Below the pieces are notes generated by a model, which saw only the letters and a list, made by a program, of their open reading frames with translations, ran no database searches and was not told the origin of the DNA. A stretch of DNA of 64,000 nucleotides, taken from JBGSIC01 sp041751875 (GTDB lineage Bacteria; Bdellovibrionota; FAC87; UBA2466; JACKAF01). Every line of letters begins with the position of its first letter. The stretch's first letter is position 1. Below are positions 43,610-52,088 of this stretch, piece after piece. The position numbers and the translations under genes were made by a program. The stretch is taken from positions 62,001 to 126,000 of the forward strand of contig JBGSIC010000013.1 of the NCBI GenBank assembly GCA_041751875.1, given 5' to 3'.

Positions 43610-45010
43610 GTGACAACAAAACCAAAAATTTTAATCGCGGGGGCTTCGGGCTTTGTTGGCAAAATGTTGAGTGCTGAATTGGCGGGAAAGTATGAAACCA
43701 TTGGATTCTCACGAAAACCCATGCCCGCAGGGACTCACGGCGTCGACGAATGGCGCGAAGTGGATCTCTTTTCCTTGCTTGATGTGGAAAGAAAGAGTGA
43801 AGCGGTCGATACCGCCATTTATCTTGTCCATTCCATGATGCCTTCTGCTCGCCTTACTCAAGGCGCTTTTCAAGACATGGATCTCATCGCCGCGGACAAT
43901 TTCGCACGAGCCATGAAAAAAGTGGGGACCAAGAGAATTTTATATTTGGGAGGCATTGTTCCCGAATCGGAAAAACTCTCTTCCCATTTGAAAAGTCGGC
44001 TCGAGGTAGAGCAGGCTTTGGGAGCGTACGGCATTCCGGTGGTTTCCTTGCGGGCCGGCCTGATTATCGGTAGCGAAGGAAGTAGCGCGCAAATTTTACT
44101 TCGCCTCGTAAATCGCTTGCCGGTCATGATTTGTCCGCGCTGGACTCAAAATCCCTCTCAACCCATCGCTGGAGAAGATGTAGTAAAAATTATTTTGTAT
44201 TGCCTGTCGCACCCTGAACTCCCGGCGGGAAACTATGACATCGGGGGTCCCGAAGTGCTCACTTATAAAGAAATGCTGGAGCAAATCGCGGACGTATTTC
44301 ACAAGAAACGCTTTTTGATTCCCACAAGAGTCAACGGGCTTTGGCTCTCGCACCTTTGGGTAAGCGGAATCACCGGGGCGCCTCGCGATTTGGTAAAACC
44401 TCTCGTCGCTAGCCTTCAGTACTCCCTTTGCTGCCGCGACCGGCGCCTTCAGGAAGAAGCCGGCATTCCTGGGCACACGTTCCGAGATACCATACAAAAA
44501 GCGCTCACCAAGTTGCTTTTCACTCCCGTCGCTTTTCAAGGCAGTAAGCGCTTGGACACGGATCGCAAAGTACGGTCGGTTCAAAGGCTTAGCCTTCCTG
44601 CTTCACGCAATGCCGACTGGGTGGCGCGGAGTTATCTATACTGGCTTCCTCGGCATCTTTGGCCCCTTCTCAAGGTAACGGTAAGCGGAGAGCGAACGGC
44701 CACCTTTCGTATTGTCGGTTTAAGCAAGCCGCTTCTCGTTCTAGAGTATTCCCCTGAGCGAAGTTCTTCCGATAGGGCCCTACTCTACATTCGAGGAGGG
44801 TTACTCACTCTTAACCAGGGCAGAGGACGTCTGGAGTTTAGGGATACTGTCGATAAAGACTCTGTTCTGGTCGCGATTCACGACTACGAACCGCGCCTGC
44901 CGTGGCCACTGTACCGGTGGAGCCAGGCACTGGTTCACGGCTGGGTTATGGGCTCCTTCGGCAGGTACCTACGCAAGAACCCTACCGAGTTGCCGCCCGT
45001 CGCTGCCTGA
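43610..45010 (+). CDS. NAD-dependent epimerase-like SDR with C-terminal DUF2867-type domain
   Basis: 466 residues from GTG 43610. N-terminal Rossmann: KILIAGASGFVGKMLSAEL, ending a NADH-binding glycine motif; then an atypical SDR core (LYLGGIVPESEKLSSHLKSRLEVE...). The C-terminal 170 residues (LPRHLWPLLKVTVSGERTATF...) fit the DUF2867-type extension. Such proteins may act on quinone- or lipid-like substrates; the function is unclear. It leads a three-gene operon with DUF1295 and a spermidine-synthase-like gene. Confidence 0.8.
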   Translation: MTTKPKILIAGASGFVGKMLSAELAGKYETIGFSRKPMPAGTHGVDEWREVDLFSLLDVERKSEAVDTAIYLVHSMMPSARLTQGAFQDMDLIAADNFARAMKKVGTKRILYLGGIVPESEKLSSHLKSRLEVEQALGAYGIPVVSLRAGLIIGSEGSSAQILLRLVNRLPVMICPRWTQNPSQPIAGEDVVKIILYCLSHPELPAGNYDIGGPEVLTYKEMLEQIADVFHKKRFLIPTRVNGLWLSHLWVSGITGAPRDLVKPLVASLQYSLCCRDRRLQEEAGIPGHTFRDTIQKALTKLLFTPVAFQGSKRLDTDRKVRSVQRLSLPASRNADWVARSYLYWLPRHLWPLLKVTVSGERTATFRIVGLSKPLLVLEYSPERSSSDRALLYIRGGLLTLNQGRGRLEFRDTVDKDSVLVAIHDYEPRLPWPLYRWSQALVHGWVMGSFGRYLRKNPTELPPVAA

Positions 45011-45024
45011 GGTAGCACATCCCC

Positions 45025-45813
45025 ATGGAAATTTTCTTTCAGTGGTTACCCGCCCTTTATCTGTCATTGCTTGGCATGGGTTTCATCTGGTTTTTGAGCG
45101 TTCTTACCCGGGACGCAAGCCTTGTGGACCGTTTCTGGGGACTGGGCTTTATCCTTCTTTCAGGTACCTATTACTTGCAGGCCGACACCGTTACTTTGCG
45201 TGGCAAACTGATGATGTTGTTGGTCACGCTATGGGGACTGCGCCTCTCTTGGTATCTGCATTTTAGAAATTCCGGTAAAGGGGAAGATAAGCGCTACGCC
45301 GCCATGCGAGCCAAGCGTCCCAAGACGTTTTGGTGGTGGAGTCTTTTTGGCATTTTTGGACTCCAGGGCCTCTTGATGGCCATTATTGCGTCACCTCTTT
45401 TGATTGTGTATGTGCGAGCGCAACACGCTGAACTCACCCTTTACGACACCGCAGGCCTTACCCTTTGGATGGTGGGCTTCTTTTTTGAAGCTATCGGGGA
45501 CAATCAACTCACGCTCTTTAAGCATGACCCTGCAAACAAGGGAAAAGTTTTGAACACCGGTCTTTGGGCCCTCACCCGCCACCCGAACTACTTCGGCGAG
45601 AGTCTGATGTGGTGGGGCTACTTCGTGATGGCGTTGAACGTAAGCGGGGGTCATCTCACCCTCATCAGCCCGGTGCTGATCACCTGGTTGCTCTTGAAAA
45701 TTTCGGGCGTCGCCCTCCTTGAGAAGGATCTCATTTCGAAACCCGGATACAAGGAATACGTTGAAAATGTTCCCGCATTTTTCCCTTTCGGCAAAAAAAG
45801 AAGTTCGCGTTGA
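45025..45813 (+). CDS. DUF1295 / steroid 5-alpha-reductase-like membrane protein
   Basis: 262 residues with about seven helices. The C-terminal signature NTGLWALTRHPNYFGESLMWWG is typical of DUF1295 and the isoprenylcysteine-methyltransferase/steroid reductase superfamily, whose tail binds NADPH or SAM. Predicted reduction or methylation of a membrane-bound lipid is an inference. It starts 14 bases after the SDR stop and overlaps the next start. Confidence 0.88.
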   Translation: MEIFFQWLPALYLSLLGMGFIWFLSVLTRDASLVDRFWGLGFILLSGTYYLQADTVTLRGKLMMLLVTLWGLRLSWYLHFRNSGKGEDKRYAAMRAKRPKTFWWWSLFGIFGLQGLLMAIIASPLLIVYVRAQHAELTLYDTAGLTLWMVGFFFEAIGDNQLTLFKHDPANKGKVLNTGLWALTRHPNYFGESLMWWGYFVMALNVSGGHLTLISPVLITWLLLKISGVALLEKDLISKPGYKEYVENVPAFFPFGKKRSSR

Positions 45814-46472
45814 AAAAGCGGACTCTGATGGCCGAATGCCAAACTCCCGACGGGGCAACCCTTTCCCTTTATGAGCATGATGGCGATTACTACATCTGCA
45901 TCAACGGCGCAGACTTAATGTCGACTCGCCAGTTTCATTCGGAACAGCAACTTTCCGAGATAGGCTGCGCGGGCTTGAAAGAGAAAAAACATGCGCGCGT
46001 TCTCATCGGTGGCCTGGGAATGGGTTACACCCTGAAAAGTGCCTTGGCCTGCGTAGGCCCGGATGCCCATGTCACGATTGCCGAGTTCGTTCCTGAGATT
46101 ATTGAATGGAATCGTGACCCTCGCTTCCCTTTCGCTGGCAGTGCGCTAGCGGACAAACGGGTGACCTTGGTGGAAGGCGACGTCATACGCTGTCTGGAGG
46201 GCACCGCGACTTACGATGCTATTTTATTGGATACAGACAATGGGCCCACCGCGCTCACGGCGGCGTCCAATACCCATCTTTACACTCCGGACGGCATTCG
46301 CAAGCTTTGCCGGGCAATTGAACCTGCGGGCTGTGTGGCAGTTTGGTCGGTGGATGCCCAGCCCAATTTTATCCGCACGCTGAAAAAACACGGCCTTCAG
46401 GCTAAATCACACCCGGTTTTGGCGCATGCAACCGGCGGGGGAACCCGTTTTATCCTGGTGGGACGAGCCTAA
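45810..46472 (+). CDS. Spermidine-synthase-like protein (class I Rossmann)
   Basis: About 220 residues from TTG 45810, overlapping the previous stop (an ATG at 45828 is possible). Motifs: VLIGGLGMGYTLKSAL (SAM/dcSAM glycine loop), TIAEFVPEIIEWNRD, VEGDVIRCLE and DAILLDTDNGPTALT. It resembles spermidine-synthase-like proteins that are not proven to make polyamines. It may instead be a methyltransferase acting with the two preceding genes. Confidence 0.75.
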   Translation: MKKRTLMAECQTPDGATLSLYEHDGDYYICINGADLMSTRQFHSEQQLSEIGCAGLKEKKHARVLIGGLGMGYTLKSALACVGPDAHVTIAEFVPEIIEWNRDPRFPFAGSALADKRVTLVEGDVIRCLEGTATYDAILLDTDNGPTALTAASNTHLYTPDGIRKLCRAIEPAGCVAVWSVDAQPNFIRTLKKHGLQAKSHPVLAHATGGGTRFILVGRA

Positions 46473-46478
46473 TCAAGC

Positions 46479-46523
46479 CACAGGGTGGTCCGCTTAACAA
46501 TTGAGCCGGGACAGCACCCTGTG
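46479..46523. other. Long near-perfect hairpin without a T run
   Basis: Arms CACAGGGTG (46479-46487) and CACCCTGTG (46515-46523) pair perfectly, followed by GTCC with GGGAC, then an inner GCTTAA/TTGAGC stem with a three-base loop. It starts seven bases after the spermidine-synthase-like stop. No T run follows, so it is not a canonical terminator; a 3' RNA stability element or operator is possible. Confidence 0.7.
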
Positions 46524-46563
46524 CTAAAAAGACGCTTCGGCTTTACAGACTAGAGGAAAAATC

Positions 46564-46659
46564 ATGTTCCAACACCTGCGAAAACCCCACGGCATTGCCT
46601 TAGTGGCGGTTACCCTTTTCGGCCTATGCTGGCTTATCTGGACGTTCTTCGTCTGGTGA
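46564..46659 (+). CDS. 31-residue single-pass membrane microprotein
   Basis: ATG 46564 follows AGAGGAAAAATC. The product has a short basic start (MFQHLRKPHG), then one hydrophobic helix (about residues 11-30) rich in Leu, Trp and Phe, ending V-W. It should sit in the inner membrane, N-in. It lies between the hairpin and hflX, 32 bases before the latter. Too short for family recognition; ribosome site and composition support it. Confidence 0.55.
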   Translation: MFQHLRKPHGIALVAVTLFGLCWLIWTFFVW

Positions 46660-46691
46660 CTAACAAGCGAACCTACTATTAAATCACTCCT

Positions 46692-48077
46692 ATGAAAGCG
46701 GTATTGGTGGGCATTCACCTCCCCGGCGTGGAGGATGCGGAATTTCGATCCTCACTAGCGGAGCTCCAACGTTTGGTGCAAACACTAGGCTTTGAGGTCA
46801 TTGGTACCCTCTCGCAGCGCCGAAAATCTCCCGCACCAGCTTCGGCGATTGGCGGCGGAAAACTTCGCGAGCTTGCCGCTTGGACAGGTGGCACGGGAGT
46901 AGTGGGCCATTTCGAGCACAAAAAAACCAAAGCTCAGGAAAAACAAGCCGCCCAAAAATTAGAACAAGAAGCGGAGGAGTTAGAAAACTCGCCCCTCGAC
47001 GAATCGGAAGAAGAGGACCTCGAAGAAGATTTCCCTGCTCCCACAGGTCGAGCAGATAAAGTCATTTTTGATCAAGAACTCACACCTAATCAGCTCGCCC
47101 ATCTTCAGGAAGCCACGGGCGCCGAGGTGCTCGATCGCACGGGTGTCATCGTTGAAATTTTTCACCGCCATGCGAAAACCCAAGAAGCGCGCCTACAGGT
47201 CGAAATTGCGCGCCTGAAATATTTGGCTCCGCGCATTCGGGCTACCGGTGCAGGAGAACGGCAAGGGGGAGGCATTGGTTCTAAAGGCGTCGGCGAAACC
47301 TCGCACGAATTGGATAAGCGGCGTATTCGCGACCGCATCGCTGAACTGCAGCACGAGTTGGAACACTTGCACGCCGACCAAGAGACTCGGCGCGAACGGC
47401 GGCGTGACCTTTGTCGCGTGGCCTTGGTGGGATACACCAACGCCGGGAAATCTTCTCTGATGCGAGCGCTTACCGGAAGCGAGGTGCTCGTCGCCGACAA
47501 ACTATTTGCGACCTTGGATACCACGGTACGTGCGATGCAGCCTGAGACTTTTCCTCGTGTGCTCATTTCAGACACGGTGGGGTTTATTCAAAAGTTGCCC
47601 CACGATCTGGTGGCAAGTTTCCGGTCGACCTTGGATGAGGCGGGTGAGGCCTCGCTCCTTCTTTTCGTGGTCGATGCCTCGGATCCGACTTTTCGCCAGC
47701 AACTTGAAGTCACCCGCTCCGTACTGGAAGAGATCGACAGCTCCGATATTCCCTCTTACCTTGTTTTGAACAAGGCCGACCTCCTTAATCCCTCCCAGAT
47801 TTTGCTTTTAAAAAAGGAGTTCCCTGAATCCATTGTCATCAGCACCCGTAACCCCGAGGATGTGAAACGTATAAAAGCTCTTCTACGTGAGTTTGTGAGT
47901 AAGAACATGGAAGAAGTAGAATTTCTGGTTCGTTACGACGACAAATCCGGACTACTGGGAGAAATCCGCAAGTCGGCCGCGGTGGTGAGAGAAAATCATG
48001 AGCAAGAGGGGGTTCGCCTTCTGATTCGCTCCTATCCCGAAATCATCCAGAAACTAAAGAAACTTTCGAACAAGTAG
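46692..48077 (+). CDS. hflX: GTPase HflX
   Basis: 461 residues. The N-terminal domain has the HflX pattern SAIGGGKLREL and IFDQELTPNQLAHLQ, DRTGVIVEIFHRHAKTQEARLQVE and GERQGGGIGSKGVGET. G1 is GYTNAGKSSLM, G3 SDTVGFIQKLPHDL, G4 NKADLL. It rescues and splits stalled ribosomes under stress. A highly acidic insert (about residues 92-115, Glu-rich) between the two N-terminal blocks is unusual in length. Confidence 0.95.
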   Translation: MKAVLVGIHLPGVEDAEFRSSLAELQRLVQTLGFEVIGTLSQRRKSPAPASAIGGGKLRELAAWTGGTGVVGHFEHKKTKAQEKQAAQKLEQEAEELENSPLDESEEEDLEEDFPAPTGRADKVIFDQELTPNQLAHLQEATGAEVLDRTGVIVEIFHRHAKTQEARLQVEIARLKYLAPRIRATGAGERQGGGIGSKGVGETSHELDKRRIRDRIAELQHELEHLHADQETRRERRRDLCRVALVGYTNAGKSSLMRALTGSEVLVADKLFATLDTTVRAMQPETFPRVLISDTVGFIQKLPHDLVASFRSTLDEAGEASLLLFVVDASDPTFRQQLEVTRSVLEEIDSSDIPSYLVLNKADLLNPSQILLLKKEFPESIVISTRNPEDVKRIKALLREFVSKNMEEVEFLVRYDDKSGLLGEIRKSAAVVRENHEQEGVRLLIRSYPEIIQKLKKLSNK

Positions 48078-48131
48078 GGAGATTTTATTTCAGAGCAAAC
48101 TCATAGCGAAGTTGTCCTTAACCCATCCGAA

Positions 48132-49616
48132 GTGGAAGCTTGTGTACGATTGATGGAATCGGTATTGCAAGATCGCACTCTTTTGGGATCGATTTCAGAA
48201 GATTTGCGCTGCTCCCTAATGATGGCAGCGGGCCGCTTATCGCGCCCCGATAGACTCGAATACCGAAAACTCGGTAAAGCCTACCGTAAAAAGAACAAGC
48301 GTAAACAAATTGCGCACGACAGAAAGCTCAACGCGCAAACCGCTATTCGCGAAGCGCGCCAAGCGACTGTATTTACCCCTCCCCCGCTCCAGCTCACTTC
48401 CCCGACACAAATGAAGAAACGTCTGGAGCGCCCGCGCAACTGCTATGTTTGCAAGCAGGAGTTTGCAGAGTTGCATTTCTTTTACGATTCGATGTGCCCT
48501 TCCTGCGCCGAGTTTAACTATGCCAAGCGCTTTCAAACAGGGGATCTCGACGGCTGCGTTGCTGTCATTACGGGTGCGCGTCTTAAGATTGGCTACCAGT
48601 CGGCACTGATGTTGCTGCGAGCCGGCGCGCGCGTGATTGCTACGACTCGGTTTCCCCACGATGCGGCCTTACGATACGCACGGGAAGAGGACTACAACGT
48701 GTGGGCCCACCGTTTAGCCATTCACGGCCTGGACCTCCGTCATTCGCCGAGCGTCGAACTTTTCGCTCAACATCTCGATCGAAACGAGAAGCGACTCGAT
48801 TTTCTCATTAATAACGCAGCCCAAACGGTGCGTCGCCCTCCGGGTTTCTACAAGCATCTCTTAGAGCAAGAAGCCACGCCACTTTCCGCTCTTCCCCGAG
48901 CGGTGCAACCTACGCTGCGCGCTTATGACAATTGGAAGGGTTTAAACGGCGGTACAGAGGACAAACACGATTGGGTAGCCGAACTCGCTGTGCAGGGTGC
49001 CGCCATCGGCATTCAGGCCCCCTCGCTTCTGTCGCAGTTTCCTTACCGAGAAAATGAGGCACTTGAGGCACCGGCTGCTTTTCCCGAGGGGCGCACCGAC
49101 GCCGACTTGCAGCAAATTGATTTGCGAAAAATGAATAGCTGGCGGATGACGTTGGGAGACGTACCGACGAGCGAACTCATTGAGGTTCAGTTGGTCAATT
49201 CCATCGCACCTTTTATTTTATGTAGCAAACTCAAACCCCTGATGTTGCGCACTCCTAGCAAAGAAAAACACATTGTGAATGTGTCAGCGATGGAGGGAAA
49301 GTTTTCCCGCTATACGAAAACAGACAAGCACCCGCACACGAATATGGCCAAGGCCGCTCTCAACATGATGACGCTGACGTCCGCTTCGGACTACGCCAAA
49401 GAGGGGATCTATATGAATGCGGTTGATACGGGATGGGTGACTGATGAAGATCCCGCCGACCTATCTCAGCGAAAGCAAGAGGAACACGACTTTCAGCCGC
49501 CCCTTGATATTGTCGATGGCGCAGCTCGCGTGTGCGATCCAATCTTTTCTAGCATCTCCAAAAAGCAACATGTCTGGGGAAAGTTTCTCAAAGATTACGC
49601 GCCGACCACCTGGTAG
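48132..49616 (+). CDS. SDR-family oxidoreductase with an N-terminal zinc-ribbon
   Basis: At least 494 residues. Residues about 50-125 are basic and then carry C-Y-V-C...M-C-P-S-C, a two-CxxC zinc ribbon. The rest is a short-chain dehydrogenase: VAVITGARLKIGYQSALMLL (NAD-binding, variant glycine loop), DFLINNAAQTV and NVSAMEGKFSRYTKTDKHPHTNMAKAALNMM, where YTKTDKHPHTNMAK shifts the usual Y-x3-K spacing. Start is unclear: GTG 48132 has no ribosome site, while an ATT at 48087 has GGGAGA in front and adds 15 residues. Substrate unknown. Confidence 0.8.
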   Translation: MEACVRLMESVLQDRTLLGSISEDLRCSLMMAAGRLSRPDRLEYRKLGKAYRKKNKRKQIAHDRKLNAQTAIREARQATVFTPPPLQLTSPTQMKKRLERPRNCYVCKQEFAELHFFYDSMCPSCAEFNYAKRFQTGDLDGCVAVITGARLKIGYQSALMLLRAGARVIATTRFPHDAALRYAREEDYNVWAHRLAIHGLDLRHSPSVELFAQHLDRNEKRLDFLINNAAQTVRRPPGFYKHLLEQEATPLSALPRAVQPTLRAYDNWKGLNGGTEDKHDWVAELAVQGAAIGIQAPSLLSQFPYRENEALEAPAAFPEGRTDADLQQIDLRKMNSWRMTLGDVPTSELIEVQLVNSIAPFILCSKLKPLMLRTPSKEKHIVNVSAMEGKFSRYTKTDKHPHTNMAKAALNMMTLTSASDYAKEGIYMNAVDTGWVTDEDPADLSQRKQEEHDFQPPLDIVDGAARVCDPIFSSISKKQHVWGKFLKDYAPTTW

Positions 49617-49701
49617 AGCTCACCGGCAAGCAAACCCCTTTGACACTTCGGGGCACTATATTTGCATCCCCAATGAGCAACAACTTACCGAGGAGGACGC
49701 A

Positions 49702-49968
49702 ATGGCGATTTGCGAAGTATGTGGAAATGAATACGATAAAGCTTTCACTGTCGCGCTTGGTGACCACTCTTATGTTTTCGATTCGTTCGAATGCGCCATT
49801 CATTTACTCGCCCCCGAATGCTCACAGTGCGGGTGTAAAGTGGTTGGGCATGGAATGGAGTCAGAGGGAAAATTTTACTGCTGTGCCAACTGCGCGCGCG
49901 GAGAAGGTAAAACCATGCTAAGAGATAGAGTGGAAAACCACCATCCCGTGCGTAAAGCCTCAGCCTAA
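49702..49968 (+). CDS. Metallothionein-like / zinc-ribbon small protein
   Basis: 88 residues from ATG 49702 with GAGGAGG in front. Cysteines form CEVC near the start, then CSQCGCKVVGHG and YCCANCARG, like bacterial metallothionein or a zinc-binding stress protein. It should bind zinc in the cytoplasm. The gene starts 86 bases after the SDR stop on the same strand. Confidence 0.75.
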   Translation: MAICEVCGNEYDKAFTVALGDHSYVFDSFECAIHLLAPECSQCGCKVVGHGMESEGKFYCCANCARGEGKTMLRDRVENHHPVRKASA

Positions 49969-50047
49969 CAATCTGCCAATTTGGTCGCCAACAAATCACA
50001 TCCGAGCCTCTAGACTTTGTTCGGAATTTAGGTTTAGCGTCTGTATT

Positions 50048-50647
50048 ATGAAGAACTCCAAGCCAATTTATACCATTGGACATTCTAATCATTCTTTTGA
50101 CGGCTTCCTCGACCTCCTTAAGTTATTTGAGATTAAGCTGGTGATTGACGTGCGCAGTTTCCCGTTCTCGCGGCGTATGCCCCACTTCAATCGCAAGGCG
50201 CTCACTCAGATTCTGGAATCGAACGGACTGAATTACCTCTTTATGGGTGATTCGTTAGGGGGTCGACCCAATGCCGGAGATTACTTCAGCGATGGCGTGG
50301 CGGACTACGACAAGATGGCGCGCGCTCCACTCTTTCAAGCGGGCCTCGGCGAACTTAAGATCGCCTCTCAGGCCACAAATGCCACGCTTCTGTGCGCCGA
50401 GCAAGATCCGATTGAATGTCACCGAGCGCTACTAGTGACTCGTATGCTCAAGCAAGAAGTGCGCACTTTACACATTCACCGTCATGGTACCGCAGAAGAT
50501 CAAGCAACACTCGAAGCGCGGCTTCTCCAACTTCACGGCCTTAAGCCCAGTCTCTTTGAGACGGAGACTGAGACACTTCAAGAAGCCTATTCGCTCCAGA
50601 ATCGAAAGGTGGGCTTTGCCTTGCCAGCGTTGCGCCATCAAGCTTAA
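50048..50647 (+). CDS. DUF488 protein
   Basis: 199 residues with the family motifs IYTIGHSNHSFDGFLDLL, VIDVRSFPFSRRMPHFN, LGGRP and LLCAEQDPIECHRALL. DUF488 proteins are small, often near DNA repair or stress genes; the CAE-x5-CHR motif suggests metal or nucleic-acid chemistry, unproven. It is convergent with the host-attachment gene. Confidence 0.9.
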   Translation: MKNSKPIYTIGHSNHSFDGFLDLLKLFEIKLVIDVRSFPFSRRMPHFNRKALTQILESNGLNYLFMGDSLGGRPNAGDYFSDGVADYDKMARAPLFQAGLGELKIASQATNATLLCAEQDPIECHRALLVTRMLKQEVRTLHIHRHGTAEDQATLEARLLQLHGLKPSLFETETETLQEAYSLQNRKVGFALPALRHQA

Positions 50648-50648
50648 C

Positions 50649-50667
50649 GCCCGGGAAAATCCTGGGC
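50649..50667. terminator. Short hairpin between convergent genes
   Basis: GCCCGGGA and TCCTGGGC form an eight-pair stem (one G-T) with a three-base loop. No T run on either side, so a terminator role is possible only with low confidence. Confidence 0.35.
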
Positions 50668-50709
50668 ATTAGTGACAGGCTGTTACCCATATCCTGCACG
50701 GAGTGCCTT

Positions 50710-51291
50710 TTACTGGACTTGGGAACGCAACACGCTTGTGCGTACAAGCGATTCCAGTCGTTCTTGAAGCTGGCTTTCCGTGAGCCAAGCGTAGTCTCGG
50801 CTGAATTCCGCTAAGAGAGCCTTCGAAGTTGTTTTCTTCAACGACGCGCGAATTGCTCCCAGCAAGTGGGGCTCCGCCACAAGAATAAGGCCACCAAACA
50901 TTCCCTCAGCTTTCGCACCATCAATAATGCGCGCCACTTTTTTTACAAGATATTGCGCTACCTGTTCTTGCGGAGAGACGTGGCTTTCGTAAGCATGGCG
51001 ACTACCGGCCTTATTTCCGAAGGCGCTGTCGAATGTTCTGCCCGGCCGGTCGGACTCAATTTCCCTGCCCTGCAACCGGCCTTCGCCGTAGGGAACGTCT
51101 TGAATGAGTCTCAGCTTCCTTGCACGGGGCGTGCGCTCAAAAATCTGAGCGGAAGACCGATCTAGAACCAAAACCCAAACCGGTAGCTTTGCCGCACCGG
51201 GCATGCCGTGCGTGTTCTTGATATCTACGCCTCTTTTGGTTTTCCCTTTAAGGACCTTGGGGCGTCCCACACTAGTTGCGTTATTTCGCAT
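50710..51291 (-). CDS. Host-attachment / baeRF-family protein
   Basis: 193 residues. The conserved part WVLVLDRSSAQIF...GRTFDSAFGNKAGSRHAYE, then VAQYLVKKVARII and GLILVAEPHLLGAIRASL match the family first named for a plant-attachment protein and later grouped with bacterial archaeo-eukaryotic release-factor-like (baeRF) proteins. The first 29 residues are a basic tail. AAAGGAG precedes the ATG. Probably cytoplasmic and ribosome- or RNA-linked rather than an adhesin. Confidence 0.8.
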   Translation of the reverse strand: MRNNATSVGRPKVLKGKTKRGVDIKNTHGMPGAAKLPVWVLVLDRSSAQIFERTPRARKLRLIQDVPYGEGRLQGREIESDRPGRTFDSAFGNKAGSRHAYESHVSPQEQVAQYLVKKVARIIDGAKAEGMFGGLILVAEPHLLGAIRASLKKTTSKALLAEFSRDYAWLTESQLQERLESLVRTSVLRSQVQ

Positions 51292-51354
51292 GAATGACTC
51301 CTTTAAGGAGAAAGGAGTGCAAGTGGCGTGCCTATCGAAGGAAAGTTTAGCGAA

Positions 51355-52020
51355 CTAGAATGTGACGTAAGATCCGAAGAACAAAACGTGATTCATCCTA
51401 TTTTGTGCCAGGTTCGGTCGGTGAACCATGTTGTTCACGTATCCCGCTTCCAGCCTGACAAGGGGATGAATGGCCCGATTCACCCCGATAAAGAGGCGGT
51501 TTTGATCGAAACCAGACTGCACGCCGGCAGAGGGGGAGTTAAAATTAAGAAAGAGTTCGTTGTAGGCGACCGCCAACCATGTGCGATTTTCCTCAAACGC
51601 CAACTCAGCTTTCAGCATATACCGAAGCCGAAAAGCGGTTCCCATGTCCTGAATCGAGCGCTCCTCAAAACGCAAACGATGGGTGAGCCTTAACTTGGAG
51701 GCATCGGAAATGTACTGGAACTGCTGCCACCAGCGGGCCTCGTCGCTATACTGAGGAGTCAAAGCCGGAGTCCAACCGTATCCAAGCCAAAAAGTCAGCG
51801 CAGGGGTGATGGCGTACAGGAGGGCCGGTCGAACTAACACGCGCTCCGTTCGCTGTAAATCCGTGCCGAAACGGGGTTGGAACTCCAGATAGCCTCTTAA
51901 ACGTGAGTCGGAAGGGCCCTGGAAGATAAAAAGCTCCCAATTCTGTAAATCGTGGTCGAAGGCCAGCGCGGGGGCTGACATGAGCAGCAAGCCAAAAAAG
52001 CACTTCGTGATCTTTTTCAT
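51355..52020 (-). CDS. DUF2490-like outer-membrane beta-barrel protein
   Basis: 221 residues from ATG 52020 (GAGGACCC upstream). Signal peptide ends APALAFDHD; then alternating beta strands with aromatic edges (WELFIFQGPSDS, RVLVRPALLYAITPALTFWLGYGW, LRLTHRLRFEER, FRLRYMLKAEL). This is the DUF2490 pattern. The last residues end in a Phe (SYVTF), the usual barrel assembly signal. Confidence 0.82.
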   Translation of the reverse strand: MKKITKCFFGLLLMSAPALAFDHDLQNWELFIFQGPSDSRLRGYLEFQPRFGTDLQRTERVLVRPALLYAITPALTFWLGYGWTPALTPQYSDEARWWQQFQYISDASKLRLTHRLRFEERSIQDMGTAFRLRYMLKAELAFEENRTWLAVAYNELFLNFNSPSAGVQSGFDQNRLFIGVNRAIHPLVRLEAGYVNNMVHRPNLAQNRMNHVLFFGSYVTF

Positions 52021-52088
52021 GCGGGTCCTCAAGCAAGATTAAACCAAAATGTTATGCCCGACCCGGCAATTTATCAACGATAAGAACC

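Noticed and set aside
43512..43620. Fluoride riboswitch before crcB
   Set aside because: I could not find the conserved fluoride riboswitch pattern in the upstream about 100 bases.
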